A stretch of 64,000 nt of DNA from RYN-133 sp963785425 (GTDB lineage Bacteria > Actinomycetota > Actinomycetes > Mycobacteriales > Jatrophihabitantaceae). Under the pieces are notes generated by a model that was given only the letters and a program-made list of their open reading frames with translations, had not been told where the DNA came from and did no database searches. Made by a program: the position numbers and the translations under genes. The stretch spans positions 806,001 through 870,000 of the forward strand of contig CAWAVG010000002.1 in the NCBI GenBank assembly GCA_963785425.1. The letters are read 5' to 3'. Each line of letters begins with the position of its first letter. Position 1 is the stretch's first letter. Shown piece by piece: positions 10,781-19,915 of the stretch.

Positions 10781-11856
10781 GTCTGGTTACCACCCCAACA
10801 GATCTTGGCTGCCTGCTTGGTCGTCAGGCCCTTCACGCCGGGCTGCGGATCATCGGTGTAGAGCTTCGTGCCGGTGTTGCTGAAGTCCTGACCACGCGGG
10901 TTGTGCGGCCTCGTGCCCGTGCGGGCGAAGCGGGCGACCGCGTCGATACCGAGACGCGCCATCTTGTCTGGGTACTGCCCGGCCGTCGCACCGATTGCGC
11001 CGCTCGACACGAAGTGCAGCGCCGCGCAGCCGCCGTCGACCGCCACCACAGTGACGTCCTTCTTGCCCTGGTTGCGCAGCGCGGTGGTCGCGCCTTCGGC
11101 CGACGGCTCGTTGATCGCGTAGACCGTGTTGATGTTCGGGTCCTTCGACAGGCAGGTCTCCATCGCCTGCTGCCCGCCGGTCTGCGCGCCCTCGGTCGCC
11201 AGCTGGCAGCCGATCGTGTAGCTGCCGCCCTTCCCGCCGGTGTAGTGCCCGTGCTTGGGTTCGTCGCCGTTGATGCCGGGGTTGCCGACCGGGATGCCCA
11301 TGCCCTTCAGGAAGCCGTGGTCGCGGTCGACGTCGACGGTGAGCACCTGGTCGGCGAGGTCGTCGAGCATCGCGATGTCGGCGTTCTTGCCGGCCAGTTT
11401 GGCCGCCATCCACTTGCCGATCAGCATCCCGGCCTCGGAGTTGTCGGTGGCGTAGGTGACGTCGGCGGTGCTCGCCGGCACCGGCGCGGTGTCGAGCACG
11501 ATCACCGCGATCCCGTACGTCTTCGCCTGGTCGAGGGCGGTGTTCACGGCGTTGCCGTTGGGGGTGATGATGATGCCCTTGACGCCCGCCGCGATCGCCG
11601 CGTCGACCTGGTTGATCTGCGAGTACGTGTCGTCGTCGGTGAGGCCGGCCGACACCTGCAGGTACAGGTTCTGCTTGTCGGCCTCGGCGCGCGCCGCCGC
11701 CTCCATCGAGATCCAGTAGGGGTTCGTGAACTCCTTGAGGATCAGGGCGACCTTCACCCGTCCGCCGCCCGGGCCGCTGCACGCGACCAGCAGCGTCGCG
11801 CCGAGGCACACTGCCAGGACCGTGGCGCAGAACTGGGTCATCCGGCTCCTGGCCAT
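10777..11856 (-). CDS. Sugar ABC transporter, substrate-binding lipoprotein
   Basis: 359 residues, periplasmic-binding-protein type I (peripla_BP_4). The signal peptide ends in the lipobox LLVAC, giving Cys26 as the lipidated residue. The mature part has the fold's hallmarks: LILKEFTNPYWISMEAAARAEA, GIIITPNGNAVN, VIVLDTAP, and VVAVDGGCAALHFV near the hinge. ATG at 11856 follows GAGAGGGGTGAG; an upstream in-frame GTG would only add an Arg-rich tail. First gene of the importer operon, just downstream of the relic patch. Possible substrates include fructose, ribose and inositol. Confidence 0.92.
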   Translation of the reverse strand: MARSRMTQFCATVLAVCLGATLLVACSGPGGGRVKVALILKEFTNPYWISMEAAARAEADKQNLYLQVSAGLTDDDTYSQINQVDAAIAAGVKGIIITPNGNAVNTALDQAKTYGIAVIVLDTAPVPASTADVTYATDNSEAGMLIGKWMAAKLAGKNADIAMLDDLADQVLTVDVDRDHGFLKGMGIPVGNPGINGDEPKHGHYTGGKGGSYTIGCQLATEGAQTGGQQAMETCLSKDPNINTVYAINEPSAEGATTALRNQGKKDVTVVAVDGGCAALHFVSSGAIGATAGQYPDKMARLGIDAVARFARTGTRPHNPRGQDFSNTGTKLYTDDPQPGVKGLTTKQAAKICWGGNQT

Positions 11857-11906
11857 CTCACCCCTCTCAACACCGGACGAGGCGCGCCGGCGGCGTCCGC
11901 GAGCTG

Positions 11907-12038
11907 TCACCCGCTACTGACGGTGATGGTCAGCGGCTGCGCTGCGACAGGACTCGTCCGGTTTCGCGCGACGACGGTGACCGGAAAAGTGCCGTCATCG
12001 GTCGTCGTACCCGAAATCGACCCCGTCCCATCGTGGTC
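11907..12038 (-). pseudogene. Fragment of an Ig-like (putative He_PIG) secreted protein
   Basis: About 40 residues, GTGSISGTTTDDGTFPVTV followed by VARNRTSPVAAQPLTITVSSG. This matches the repeated pattern of bacterial Ig-like/cadherin-like domains (GTP-x-GTFPVTVTAT-x-S). It is fused in frame to the tail of a sigma-factor relic, with no start codon or signal peptide of its own, so it is read as the 3' stub of a lost cell-surface protein gene. The domain call rests on pattern recognition only. Confidence 0.45.
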
Positions 12039-12041
12039 AGT

Positions 12042-12430
12042 CGACCGACGCAGGAACCGTCGCTCCGGCATCGGTCTGCGCGAGGTCGAGCCGGTGAGCC
12101 GGCCGAGGGCCGCGTACAGCGCGGCGATCTGTGCCCAGTCCCGCGGTTCGTGCAGGTGCAGGTCGGCGATCGCGGCCTGCAGCACGTACTGGCCGAGACG
12201 TCGCCGCGCCAGCGCCGCCTGCAACATCATGCGTCCCTTCCCGCAGTTGGTCGTCGTTCCTACAGCGCGCGGTCCTGCTCGTCGAGGGGGACTACCTGGC
12301 CGGCACGGACCCGCGCGTCGCGACGGGCATCGTGCAACAGCATGAGCACGAGCAGTGCGAGCACCTCGCTCTCGCCCGGCATGAGCGCGGCCAGCGCGCG
12401 GCGCAGCCGGATCGCCTCCGCGGCGAGATC
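12042..12430 (-). pseudogene. Remnant of an ECF42-type RNA polymerase sigma factor (DUF6596 C-terminal region)
   Basis: Read in order on the minus strand: DLAAEAIRLRRALAALMPGE and LALLVLMLLHDARRDARV, then VVPLDEQDRAL, then MMLQAALARRRLGQYVLQAA, IADLHLHEPRDWAQIAALY and ERRFLRR. These are the conserved blocks of the C-terminal extension of SigJ/ECF42-like factors. The sigma-2 and sigma-4 regions are missing. Two one-base insertions (near 12261, creating a TAG, and near 12234) break the frame. Removing both restores QDRAL-W-NDDQLREGR-MMLQ. About 70 residues are also deleted before the final ERRFLRR. It abuts the SRPBCC relic at about 12430. Confidence 0.7.
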
Positions 12431-12733
12431 GGTCCGGCCGACGGCATCAGCCGCTGGTGGAGCGGCCGCCCGGTCGACGGCGCGGACGAGATCACCTGGC
12501 GTGCTGAGGAGGGGCCGGACTCGTGGGTCGACACCCTTGTCACCTTCACGTTGCGGTCCGACAGCGACGAGCGCACCACGCTGCTGTTCAGCCACGCAGG
12601 GCGGTGCGAAGCGAGCGAGTTCATGAGCGGGCGCTGCACCAACTGGGGCGTCTACCTCACCAGCCTCAGGCACGGTGTCGAGGGCGGCGCGGTCGCTCGC
12701 TTCCCTAACAGCGAGATCAGTCGCTGGTCCTGA
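12431..12733 (+). pseudogene. Remnant of an SRPBCC (AHSA1/START-like) domain protein
   Basis: About 100 residues ending at a normal stop. The blocks ISRWWSG, ITWRAEEGPDSWVDTLVTF, LLFSHAGRCEASEFM and WGVYLTSLRHGVEGG match the C-terminal two thirds of SRPBCC ligand-binding domains. The N-terminal strand-helix portion is absent; the frame runs back into antisense sigma-factor sequence, so there is no credible start. SRPBCC genes often sit beside ECF sigma factors, which may explain the association. Probably non-functional. Confidence 0.6.
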
Positions 12734-12773
12734 ACAGACGCCGACATCGCGAAGTACATGGCAGCATGAGTGG

Positions 12774-13322
12774 GTGGCACAGAAGACGGTGACAGCGGTC
12801 GCGTTCAGCGCCGCCCCCGAAACCATCGACTCGTCGGTGATCGTGCGGTTGCCGCGGCAGGCGAGCGAGCAGCTGCCCTCGCGCGGGCAGGTGGCCGTCC
12901 GAGGAACGGCTGACGGCCACGAGTTCGACGCGGTGCTCGAGCCCGACGGGGCCAAAGGACACTGGCTTCGCGTCGATGACGAGCTGCGCGACAGCACCGG
13001 GCTGGCCGTCGGGTCGGTCGCCGACTTCGTCGTCGAGCCCCGCGGCGACTGGCCCGAACCCGAGGTGCCCGCCGACCTGGCGTCGGCCCTGGCGTCTGCG
13101 CCGGCCAGGATCCGCGACATCTGGGACGACATCACGCCTATGGCGCGCTGGGAGTGGGTGCGCTGGGTCAACGCGACGGCGAACCCGGCCACGCGCGCCC
13201 GCCGGGTCGAGGTGAGCATCTCCAAGATGGATCACGGGAAGCGGCGCCCTTGCTGTTTCGATCTGGGGGCCTGCACCGACCCTGCGGTGGCCAAGAACGG
13301 CAAGCTCCGCTCCGCGCTCTGA
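12774..13322 (+). CDS. DUF1905 and YdeI/OmdA-family protein
   Basis: 182 residues from the GTG at 12774 (VAQKTVTAVAF), the first in-frame start after the relic patch. The first half fits the DUF1905 beta-barrel (VIVRLPRQASEQLPSRGQV, GHWLRVDDELRDSTGLAVGS). The C-terminal part is the helical YdeI/OmdA segment (WDDITPMARWEWVRWVNATA, then RRVEVSISKMDHGKRRPCCFD). Proteins of this family are annotated as bacteriocin-protection-like; the biochemical function is unknown. No clear operon partner. Confidence 0.8.
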   Translation: MAQKTVTAVAFSAAPETIDSSVIVRLPRQASEQLPSRGQVAVRGTADGHEFDAVLEPDGAKGHWLRVDDELRDSTGLAVGSVADFVVEPRGDWPEPEVPADLASALASAPARIRDIWDDITPMARWEWVRWVNATANPATRARRVEVSISKMDHGKRRPCCFDLGACTDPAVAKNGKLRSAL

Positions 13323-13346
13323 GCGCGGGGCTGCTGTGCGTTCGCG

Positions 13347-14711
13347 ATGATGACCAGATCCACACCGGTGTCGCCGTTGCGACGCCGGCGGGCGATGGCG
13401 GCACTGCTCGTCGTTGTCGTCGCCGTCGCGGCGGTGTGGTGGGCCCTGCACTCGCGTGACGAAGGGACCCCCGGGGCCGCCGAGCACCCGATCGGCAGGT
13501 CGGGGGGCCCTTTCGGCACCCCGCACTACTTCTCCGGCGTCACCGACGACACGTTCTACAACACCGTCGGGACGGACGGGACGATCCTGTCGACCGCGAA
13601 CGACTCGACCGGAGTCAACGACTCATGCACGGCGCGCGGCAAGGACATCGTCATCATGGACGATGCGCGGACCCGATCCGGCGCATCTCGCGATCTCGAC
13701 CGTCAACTGCATGGACAGTTACGGACCCAAGGGCGGCGGCAAGAGCCCCGACGGATGTTCCTGGAAGAGCGGTGGCATCACGAGGGTCGGGACGCACGAT
13801 CTACCTCGCGGTCGCACGCCAGCTGCACGGGTGCTCGTACGGCAAGCAGGCCAACGGCCTGCAGCCATCGGTCGACGCGAGCATCATCAAGTCGGTCGAC
13901 GGCGGTCGCACCTGGACCAATCCGTGGGGCGTCACCAGCGCTGACGGCGCGGCGCCGCGGTGGAACAACAGGCTCGGTCGCTACCGTGCGATGTTTCCCG
14001 GGCGAACCAGTTCTCGGCACCGTTCTTCATCCAGTACGGGCCCGGCAACACCCAGACGCCGTCGACGGTGCCGGCAAATACCTCTACGCGGTGTCCACCG
14101 ACGGCTACGCCTACAACGGCAACTACCTGCACCTGGCCCGTGTGCCGCTCGGCAAGGTCCAGCAGGCGCGGGCATGGCAGTACTACCACGGCGTGGTCGG
14201 TGGGAGCCGGCCGTAACTGGACCAGCTCGAACGCCGGCGCGACCCGCGTCGTCCGTGCGCGGCACGGACTGAGCCAGCCGGCGATCCAGTACGTCCCCGC
14301 GTTGAAGCGCTACGTCATGCTCACGTTCTCGTTCACGCGGGCCGGGCCGGACTTCCCGAACGGCGGCGGAAACTCCGTACACGCAGTTCCACTTCTATAC
14401 CGTCGCCCAAGCCGTGGGGTCCGTGGACAAAGGTCTTCGACCACGACGGGCAGCGCAGCATCTGGTGCACGTCGAGTCCTTGTCCGCTCACCGAGCAGCC
14501 CGGGTCGACCTCGATGAACATCGGCACACCCGACGACTGGATGGGGTTCTACGACCCGGCGCTCGTGCAGAAGTTCGTCTTCACCCGTCCGCTGTCACAG
14601 CAGGCGATCCTGAGTTGCGGTGACTGGAAGAACGCCACGCGCTATCGGGGCGAGTACCTCAACCGGCTCCACATCCTGCCGTTCGATCTGTCGACGTTGG
14701 CGACTCGATAG
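13347..14711 (+). pseudogene. BNR/Asp-box (sialidase-like) secreted protein, interrupted by seven frameshifts
   Basis: Joining frames gives a protein of about 454 residues. It has an N-terminal signal anchor (RRRRAMAALLVVVVAVAAVW), a region with PHYFSGVTDDTFYNTVGTDG, an Asp-box-like element SIIKSVDGGRTWTNP, then SAPFFIQYGPGNTQT, LYAVSTDGYAYNGNYLHLA, AIQYVPALKRYVMLTFSF and WMGFYDPALVQKFVF. Apparent shifts lie near 13663 (+1), 13790 (+1), 14000 (-1), 14070 (-1), 14210 (+1), 14377 (+1) and 14411 (+1). The sequence stays well conserved on both sides of each shift, which points to sequence errors or very recent decay. The beta-propeller and hydrolase idea is inference. Confidence 0.6.
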
Positions 14712-14713
14712 CT

Positions 14714-15571
14714 CTACGGTCCCGCGCGCCAGATGTCGACGGCGCACTCGCGCATCCGCTCGCTGAACGACCCCTCAGGACTCGTCGCGGTGAGCAGCCG
14801 GCGCAGCGCCGTCTCGAACTCTGCGAAGCGGTCGCCGAACAGGTGCGGTGCCGCGCTGGACAGGGAGAAGACACTGGCCACCACGTCGTCAGCATCGCGG
14901 GTGACGACGGCGCCCGGTATCTCGATGCGGGTCGGGCCGATGAACCCTGCAGCGCGATAGATCCTGGCCTCCTCGGCGCCGCGCTCCGGTTCGTCCTTGG
15001 CGACCTCGGGCAGGGTGCTGCGTCCCGCCCGGCGGCGGCTTCCGAGGACGCGTTCGATCAGTGCGCCGATCTCACGCCGAGGCGGCTGCGGATGCGGCAG
15101 CGACTCGCTCGTGTCGATGCCCTCGTGGGTCGTGGCATGGACGTGGACCACGACGCCGTCCGGCTGCACCAGACCATGGACGCGTCGCGCAACACGGCCT
15201 CGGTCCATCCAGTGGAACGACTGCGCGAAGGTCACCACGCGGAACTGGCCCAGGTCTGCGGCGATGTCCTCGGCACGCCGGTGGACCCAGTCGACATTGG
15301 TGATCCCAACAGCGTGCGCCTGTCGCGCCGCCTCCGCGAGCATCGCCGCGTCGGCGTCGAGGCCGGTAGCGGACGCGAACCGATCGGCCAGCAGCAGGGT
15401 CAGCGAACCTGGGCCGCAGCCCACGTCGAGAAGCCGACCCGTGCCGTCGAGGTCGAGTTCGTCGCTGAGCGTCGAGACGAGGGCCGGTGGGTAGGTGACG
15501 CGTCCGCGGACGTAGTACGTCGCGCTCCCGGCGTACAGGGTCGGGTCCCATTCCCAGCCGAGGTCGACCAC
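14714..15571 (-). CDS. Class I SAM-dependent methyltransferase
   Basis: 285 residues. Motif I is LLDVGCGPGSLTLLLADRF near residue 47, and strand 4 carries FRVVTFAQSFHWMDRGRVAR, the FHW pattern of small-molecule methyltransferases of the type 11 group. The GTG start at 15571 follows GAAGGATCAGTGCC, a good ribosome-binding site. The stop lies two bases from the end of the convergent BNR-type gene. No substrate can be inferred. Confidence 0.85.
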   Translation of the reverse strand: MVDLGWEWDPTLYAGSATYYVRGRVTYPPALVSTLSDELDLDGTGRLLDVGCGPGSLTLLLADRFASATGLDADAAMLAEAARQAHAVGITNVDWVHRRAEDIAADLGQFRVVTFAQSFHWMDRGRVARRVHGLVQPDGVVVHVHATTHEGIDTSESLPHPQPPRREIGALIERVLGSRRRAGRSTLPEVAKDEPERGAEEARIYRAAGFIGPTRIEIPGAVVTRDADDVVASVFSLSSAAPHLFGDRFAEFETALRRLLTATSPEGSFSERMRECAVDIWRAGP

Positions 15572-15665
15572 GGCACTGATCCTTCGCGGCAGGCACCGGC
15601 GAACGCAAGCAGTCGACCGGTGATCGTCATGATCACCGGCCGACTGCGTTGCGAGGGCTGCGTCG

Positions 15666-16865
15666 TCAGCGTTTGGTCGAGTAGCCGACCTGCACCTTGG
15701 ACCGCACGCTCGGGGCGACGGCGCGGTACGGCCAGGTCTGGATCTCGTGGATCGCTCGGGTCAACTCGAAGTGGTTGGCCTGGTCGTGCATCCAGGGCTT
15801 GCCGACCCACAGGTAACCGTCGACGAACCGCGCGGCCGGCGTGAGGGCGTTGGCGTGCAGCTTGAAGCGCGGGTCGGTGACCTGCCAGGTGGGCGGAATG
15901 CCGAGCGTGACGCAGCGCGTCTGGGTCGAGTCGACGCACTCGGGAGCGCTGTTGAAGCCCGGGCCGGTGCCGCCGTGCTGCATGTACCAGGGGTGGGTGA
16001 ACGGGCGGCCGTTGCCCGAGGTGTTGATGACGAAGTGCTTCCCGGGGAAACCGGCCGCGGCCAGCGCCTTGACGATGCCGGCGCCGTGGAAGATCTGGTT
16101 GCCGGTGCCGTCGAAGTGCGTCGAGTTGAGTTCGAAGCCGCGGGCGTACTGGATGCCTGAGTTGCGCAGCAGGAACACGGCACGGTCGACCGGCGACCAG
16201 TCAGCGGCGCCGGCGTCGATGTACACGCTGGTGTTCGGCAGCGCGCTCAGCACGCGGGCGGCGTAGGCGGTCAACTGCTCCGGAATCAGCGACTGGCCGG
16301 GCACGCAGAACGCGAACGGCAGGTCGGGCTGCAGCACGACCGCGGCGTGCGCGCTGCCGACGCCGGCTGCGAAGTTGTCGATCCACTGCTTGTAGCTGGC
16401 CTGCTGATCAGGGGTGGGCAGCGTCTTGCAGGCGTTGTTCTCCCATGGCTGCAGCCGGAAGATCGCCATCTGCACGAGCACGTCCGGGTTGCCCTGCGTG
16501 ACGTTCGCGATGTAGTTCTGCACCGACTGCTGGATCCAGTCGTTGGAGTACCACGAGCCGAAGGTGCGGCCGCGCGGCTCGATCGCGATCGAGTGGATCA
16601 GCGCCTGGTCGGCTCCGCTGGTCGACCGGTACGCGTTGAACAGCTCGTCGGTCTGCCCGCTGTAGAAGCCCCAGGGACGGTTGGCGAGGGGGTTCGTCGG
16701 ATTGGCCGTGGCGGGGTTCGGGGCGGTGACGGCGGGGTGCCGCACGGGGCGGGCGGTACCGACCTGGGCGGCGGCGGGGGTGACAGCGAGCGCGGTGAGG
16801 GCGGTGGCCGCGGCTGCGGCGACGCAAACGAGACCTCGCAAGCTGTGTGACGAGATAGCGTTCAT
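15666..16865 (-). CDS. Secreted glycoside hydrolase family 6 protein (cellulase-type)
   Basis: 399 residues with a Sec signal peptide ending at about ALAVTPAAA. GH6 landmarks in order: SIAIEPRGRTFGSWYSNDWI, VVLQPDLPFAFCVPGQ (the catalytic-acid Asp region), VYIDAGAADW, GFELNSTHFDGTGNQIFHG, VINTSGNGRPF and YLWVGKPWMHDQ. The last replaces the usual WIKPPGESDG, and VVLQPD replaces VVLEPDAL, so this is a divergent member and activity on cellulose should not be assumed. No carbohydrate-binding module is present. The upstream region has an inverted repeat, TTGCGG-N19-CCGCAA (16896-16926), and an AGAGG ribosome-binding site. Confidence 0.85.
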   Translation of the reverse strand: MNAISSHSLRGLVCVAAAAATALTALAVTPAAAQVGTARPVRHPAVTAPNPATANPTNPLANRPWGFYSGQTDELFNAYRSTSGADQALIHSIAIEPRGRTFGSWYSNDWIQQSVQNYIANVTQGNPDVLVQMAIFRLQPWENNACKTLPTPDQQASYKQWIDNFAAGVGSAHAAVVLQPDLPFAFCVPGQSLIPEQLTAYAARVLSALPNTSVYIDAGAADWSPVDRAVFLLRNSGIQYARGFELNSTHFDGTGNQIFHGAGIVKALAAAGFPGKHFVINTSGNGRPFTHPWYMQHGGTGPGFNSAPECVDSTQTRCVTLGIPPTWQVTDPRFKLHANALTPAARFVDGYLWVGKPWMHDQANHFELTRAIHEIQTWPYRAVAPSVRSKVQVGYSTKR

Positions 16866-17037
16866 ACCTCTTCATTCGGCAGGCGGAGAGCAAACTTGCG
16901 GGGAAATTGAGAAGTGCTTGCCGCAATTTTTCCAGTAACCCCGCCTCCGGTAACGAGCGGCCGCCCGTTCGGCACGATTTCGTCCGACTTGCCGCTCCTG
17001 TGCGCGCGGTGAAGACGACGGCGGTGCCGGCGGGGAA

Positions 17038-18132
17038 TCAGCGCAGGCGTTGCGGTGAGATGGCGTCGGCCTTGAGGTTGAGCGCGCGGACGTCGTCCGG
17101 CAGCCCGCCGTCGCGGATCAGCGCAGCGCCCGTCCGGGCCAGGGCGGGTGCCATCTGGATCCCGTAGCCGCCCTGGCCGGCGTACCAGAACAAACCGGTG
17201 CACTGGGGATCGAAGCCGACCACGGGTGAGCGGTCGCCGACGAAGGTGCGCAACCCTGCCCAACTCGAGCGCACGTGGCGGATGTCGAGGGTCGTGAGGT
17301 CGTTGATCGCGTCGATCGCGCGGGCGATCTCGAGCTCGTCCGGGCGGGCGTCGGTCGGCTCCTGCACCGTCTCGTCGGCGGGTGAGCACAGCACCCGTCC
17401 GGTTTCGGGCTTCACGTAACAGGTCTCGTCGACCTCGTCGATCATCGGCGGGCCGGCGCCGGGCGGTGCGTCGACGATGAACGCGGTGCGCCGCAGCGCC
17501 TGCAGGCCGACCGGTGCGGCACCGAACATCGCGGCCACAGCATCGGCCCAGGCGCCGGCCGCATTCACCACGACCGGCGCCGCCCAGGTCTCACCGCCCG
17601 AGTCGAGCTCCCAGGCGGAGCCGCGGCGCCGCGCCGACGTGAACCCGGCATCGGTGCGGATGACGCCACCGCGCTCGCGTAGGCCGTGGACGTAGTGCTG
17701 GTGCACGGCGTGCACGTCGATCTCGGTGGCGTCCGGCTCGAGCATCGCGCGCTCGACAGTGCCCTCGCGCAACAGCGGTTGCAGCCGGTACGCCTGCGTG
17801 CCGTCGAGCAGCTCGACGCCCGGCGCGAGGGCGCGCACCTGCTCGTAGCGCAGCTCGACCGCCGCGCCCCGTCCTGCGCCGCCCACGCAGAGCATCGGCA
17901 ACGGGTGCAGTGCGTTCAGGCTCTCGAGGAAGGGACGGCTGCACACAGTCAGTGCACGGACCGTCGGGCCGCCGTAGCTCTCGAGGAACATCGCTGCCGA
18001 GCGGCCGGTCGTGTGATAGGCCAGCGTCGGCTCCATGTCGAGCAGCGCCACCGTGTGGTCGCCGGCGAGTTCGCAGCCGATCGACACACCGGCCATGCCA
18101 CCGCCGATGACGATCACGTCGAAGCTGCGCAC
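17038..18132 (-). CDS. FAD-dependent oxidoreductase, D-amino-acid/D-arginine dehydrogenase-like (DAO family)
   Basis: 364 residues. The N-terminal dinucleotide fold FDVIVIGGGMAGVSIGCELA is followed by the second conserved block YHTTGRSAAMFLESYGG, the GxW-like segment NAAGAWAD, and the C-terminal FAD loop LFWYAGQGGYGIQMAPALA. It probably oxidises an amino acid or amine, passing electrons to quinone or oxygen. The GTG at 18132 is preferred because an AAGAAT box lies six bases before it and the domain begins directly after it. An ATG at 18159 would add nine residues. Confidence 0.85.
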   Translation of the reverse strand: MRSFDVIVIGGGMAGVSIGCELAGDHTVALLDMEPTLAYHTTGRSAAMFLESYGGPTVRALTVCSRPFLESLNALHPLPMLCVGGAGRGAAVELRYEQVRALAPGVELLDGTQAYRLQPLLREGTVERAMLEPDATEIDVHAVHQHYVHGLRERGGVIRTDAGFTSARRRGSAWELDSGGETWAAPVVVNAAGAWADAVAAMFGAAPVGLQALRRTAFIVDAPPGAGPPMIDEVDETCYVKPETGRVLCSPADETVQEPTDARPDELEIARAIDAINDLTTLDIRHVRSSWAGLRTFVGDRSPVVGFDPQCTGLFWYAGQGGYGIQMAPALARTGAALIRDGGLPDDVRALNLKADAISPQRLR

Positions 18133-18183
18133 GCATCGATTCTTGCCGACGGGCGGCAAGGGTCACGTCGGGAGGCAGGCCGG

Positions 18184-18645
18184 TCAGCGCGGCCGGTGGC
18201 ACAGGCTGCGGCCGTCCGAGCACAAGAAGTAGACGAGCCCAGGCTCGACGGGGGTGCGCTGCCGGATCCGGTACGAGATGTGCGCACCGCCTGGCACGAG
18301 GGTGATGATCCACGGGGCGCCGAACGTCCAGCCGCCGTCGTAGCCCGCGAAGACGTCGTTCGCGCCGGCGGCGTATCCCGCACGGAACGCGTCGTGCGCG
18401 ACGTGGCGGCCCGCTGCGGGCAACGCGGCGCCCGCCTGCAGCGCGCGTCCCTCCTCGCGGCCCTGGACGACGCCGTCGCGCAGGCCCGCGATGTAGCCGC
18501 CGATCGAGGTCGTGTGCGAGGGCGATCGGTGCGCCGGTGCGCTGATCCGTCCGAGCAGGAACAAGCCCACCGCGGCGGCAAGCGCGATCACGACTGCCGA
18601 CACCAGCTTCGCGCGAGGCCTGCTCACCGCACTCACCCCGTTCAC
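18184..18645 (-). CDS. Hypothetical single-span membrane protein
   Basis: 153 residues, not recognised. A positively charged N-terminus (SRPRAK) and one hydrophobic span (LVSAVVIALAAAVGLFLLGRI) suggest a type II anchor. The rest is a polar, Gly/Ala-rich exported domain with an aromatic C-terminal part (YDGGWTFGAPWIITL) and two cysteines close to the C-terminus (FLCSDGRSLCH). It is encoded between a DAO-type oxidoreductase and a divergent alcohol dehydrogenase; no functional link is evident. Confidence 0.65.
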   Translation of the reverse strand: MNGVSAVSRPRAKLVSAVVIALAAAVGLFLLGRISAPAHRSPSHTTSIGGYIAGLRDGVVQGREEGRALQAGAALPAAGRHVAHDAFRAGYAAGANDVFAGYDGGWTFGAPWIITLVPGGAHISYRIRQRTPVEPGLVYFLCSDGRSLCHRPR

Positions 18646-18700
18646 TGCCGGTCTGCGTCGCCAATACTCCTACGCTACGGCCGTCGGTAGGGTCGGCGCG

Positions 18701-19882
18701 GTGAAGGCCGTGACGTGTACCGATGCCCAACTCGCCGTCGTCGAGCTGCCCGATCCCGAACCCGCGTCGGGTCAGCTGCTAGTGCAGGTGCTGCGCTGCG
18801 GCATCTGCGGTTCGGACCTGCACGCGCGCCACAACTGCGACGAACTCGCCGACGTCACCGCGCTGGTCGGCTACGACGGCATCTTCCGCTCGCGCGATGT
18901 GGTCGTGCTCGGCCACGAGTTCTGCGGCGAAGTGCTCGACCGCGGCCCGAAGACCACGAAGGCGATGCCGTCAGGTACCCGGGTCGTGTCATTCCCCTTG
19001 CTGCGCAACGGCGGCGCCGTGCATCCGACCGGGCTGTCGACGTCGGCGCCTGGGGGTTACGCCGAGCAGGTGCTCGTCGAGCAGTCGCTCAGTTTCGCGG
19101 TGCCCAACGGTCTGCCGAGCGAGATCGCCGCACTGACCGAGCCGATGGCTGTCGGGCTGCATGCCGTGCGCCGCAGCGACATCAAGAAGAACCAGGTGGC
19201 TGTGGTCATCGGCTGCGGGCCGGTCGGACTCGCGGTGATCGGCATGCTCAAGGCGAGCGGTGTGCGCACCGTGATCGCGAGCGACTTCTCTGCGGCGCGT
19301 CGCGCACTGGCCACGCAGCTCGGCGCGGACGTCGTTGTGGACCCGGCCACGGAGTCACCGTTCGCGTCGGCGCCGGAGCACGGTCACCTGACCGCCGCGC
19401 CGGATGTCTTCGATCTCGCCGTCGGCACGATGGACAAGTTGCGGCGCATTCCACTCGTCCCGTGGCATCGCATCTGGCAGCTCGCCGACGCAACAGGGCT
19501 GGCGACGCCCAAGCATCCGGTGATCTTCGAGTGTGTCGGCGTGCCCGGTGTGATCGATGAGTTGATGAGCACGGCGCCACTGTTCTCGCGCATCGTCGTG
19601 GTCGGGGTGTGCATGCAGCCGGACACCGTGCGGCCGGCGATGGGCATCAACAAGGAGATCGATCTGCGCTTCGTGCTCGGTTACACGCCGGCCGAGTTCC
19701 GCGAAGCGCTGCACCTGCTCGCCGACGGCAAGATCAATGCTCAGCCGGTGGTCACCGCGACCGTCGGGCTCGGGGGAGTGGACGCGGCGTTCACCGCGCT
19801 CGGCACGGCGGAGCAGCACGCGAAGATCTTGATCGACCCGGCGAGCGACGTCGACGCGCCCGGCTCTGCCGCGCCAGCCTGA
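18701..19882 (+). CDS. Zinc-binding MDR-family dehydrogenase
   Basis: 393 residues. The catalytic zinc site is visible as RCGICGSDLHARHNCDE near residues 32-48 and GHEFCGEVLDRG near 73, and the NAD(P) fold as VVIGCGPVGLAVIGMLKASG. The structural-zinc loop with four cysteines is not obvious. It is a medium-chain alcohol or polyol dehydrogenase-like enzyme of unknown substrate. The GTG start at 18701 is supported by a TAGGGT box at 18688-18693, seven bases upstream, which implies a leaderless transcript. The longer upstream frame has no domain content. Convergent with the quinone oxidoreductase gene. Confidence 0.88.
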   Translation: MKAVTCTDAQLAVVELPDPEPASGQLLVQVLRCGICGSDLHARHNCDELADVTALVGYDGIFRSRDVVVLGHEFCGEVLDRGPKTTKAMPSGTRVVSFPLLRNGGAVHPTGLSTSAPGGYAEQVLVEQSLSFAVPNGLPSEIAALTEPMAVGLHAVRRSDIKKNQVAVVIGCGPVGLAVIGMLKASGVRTVIASDFSAARRALATQLGADVVVDPATESPFASAPEHGHLTAAPDVFDLAVGTMDKLRRIPLVPWHRIWQLADATGLATPKHPVIFECVGVPGVIDELMSTAPLFSRIVVVGVCMQPDTVRPAMGINKEIDLRFVLGYTPAEFREALHLLADGKINAQPVVTATVGLGGVDAAFTALGTAEQHAKILIDPASDVDAPGSAAPA

Positions 19883-19915
19883 GCAATCCCGGGAACGCCG
19901 GACCGGCGAGCCGAG

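Noticed and set aside
16896..16931. TTGCGG-N19-CCGCAA followed by T5 as a plus-strand terminator
   Set aside because: No plus-strand gene ends nearby and the loop is too long; it may instead be an operator for the GH6 gene, but support is weak.
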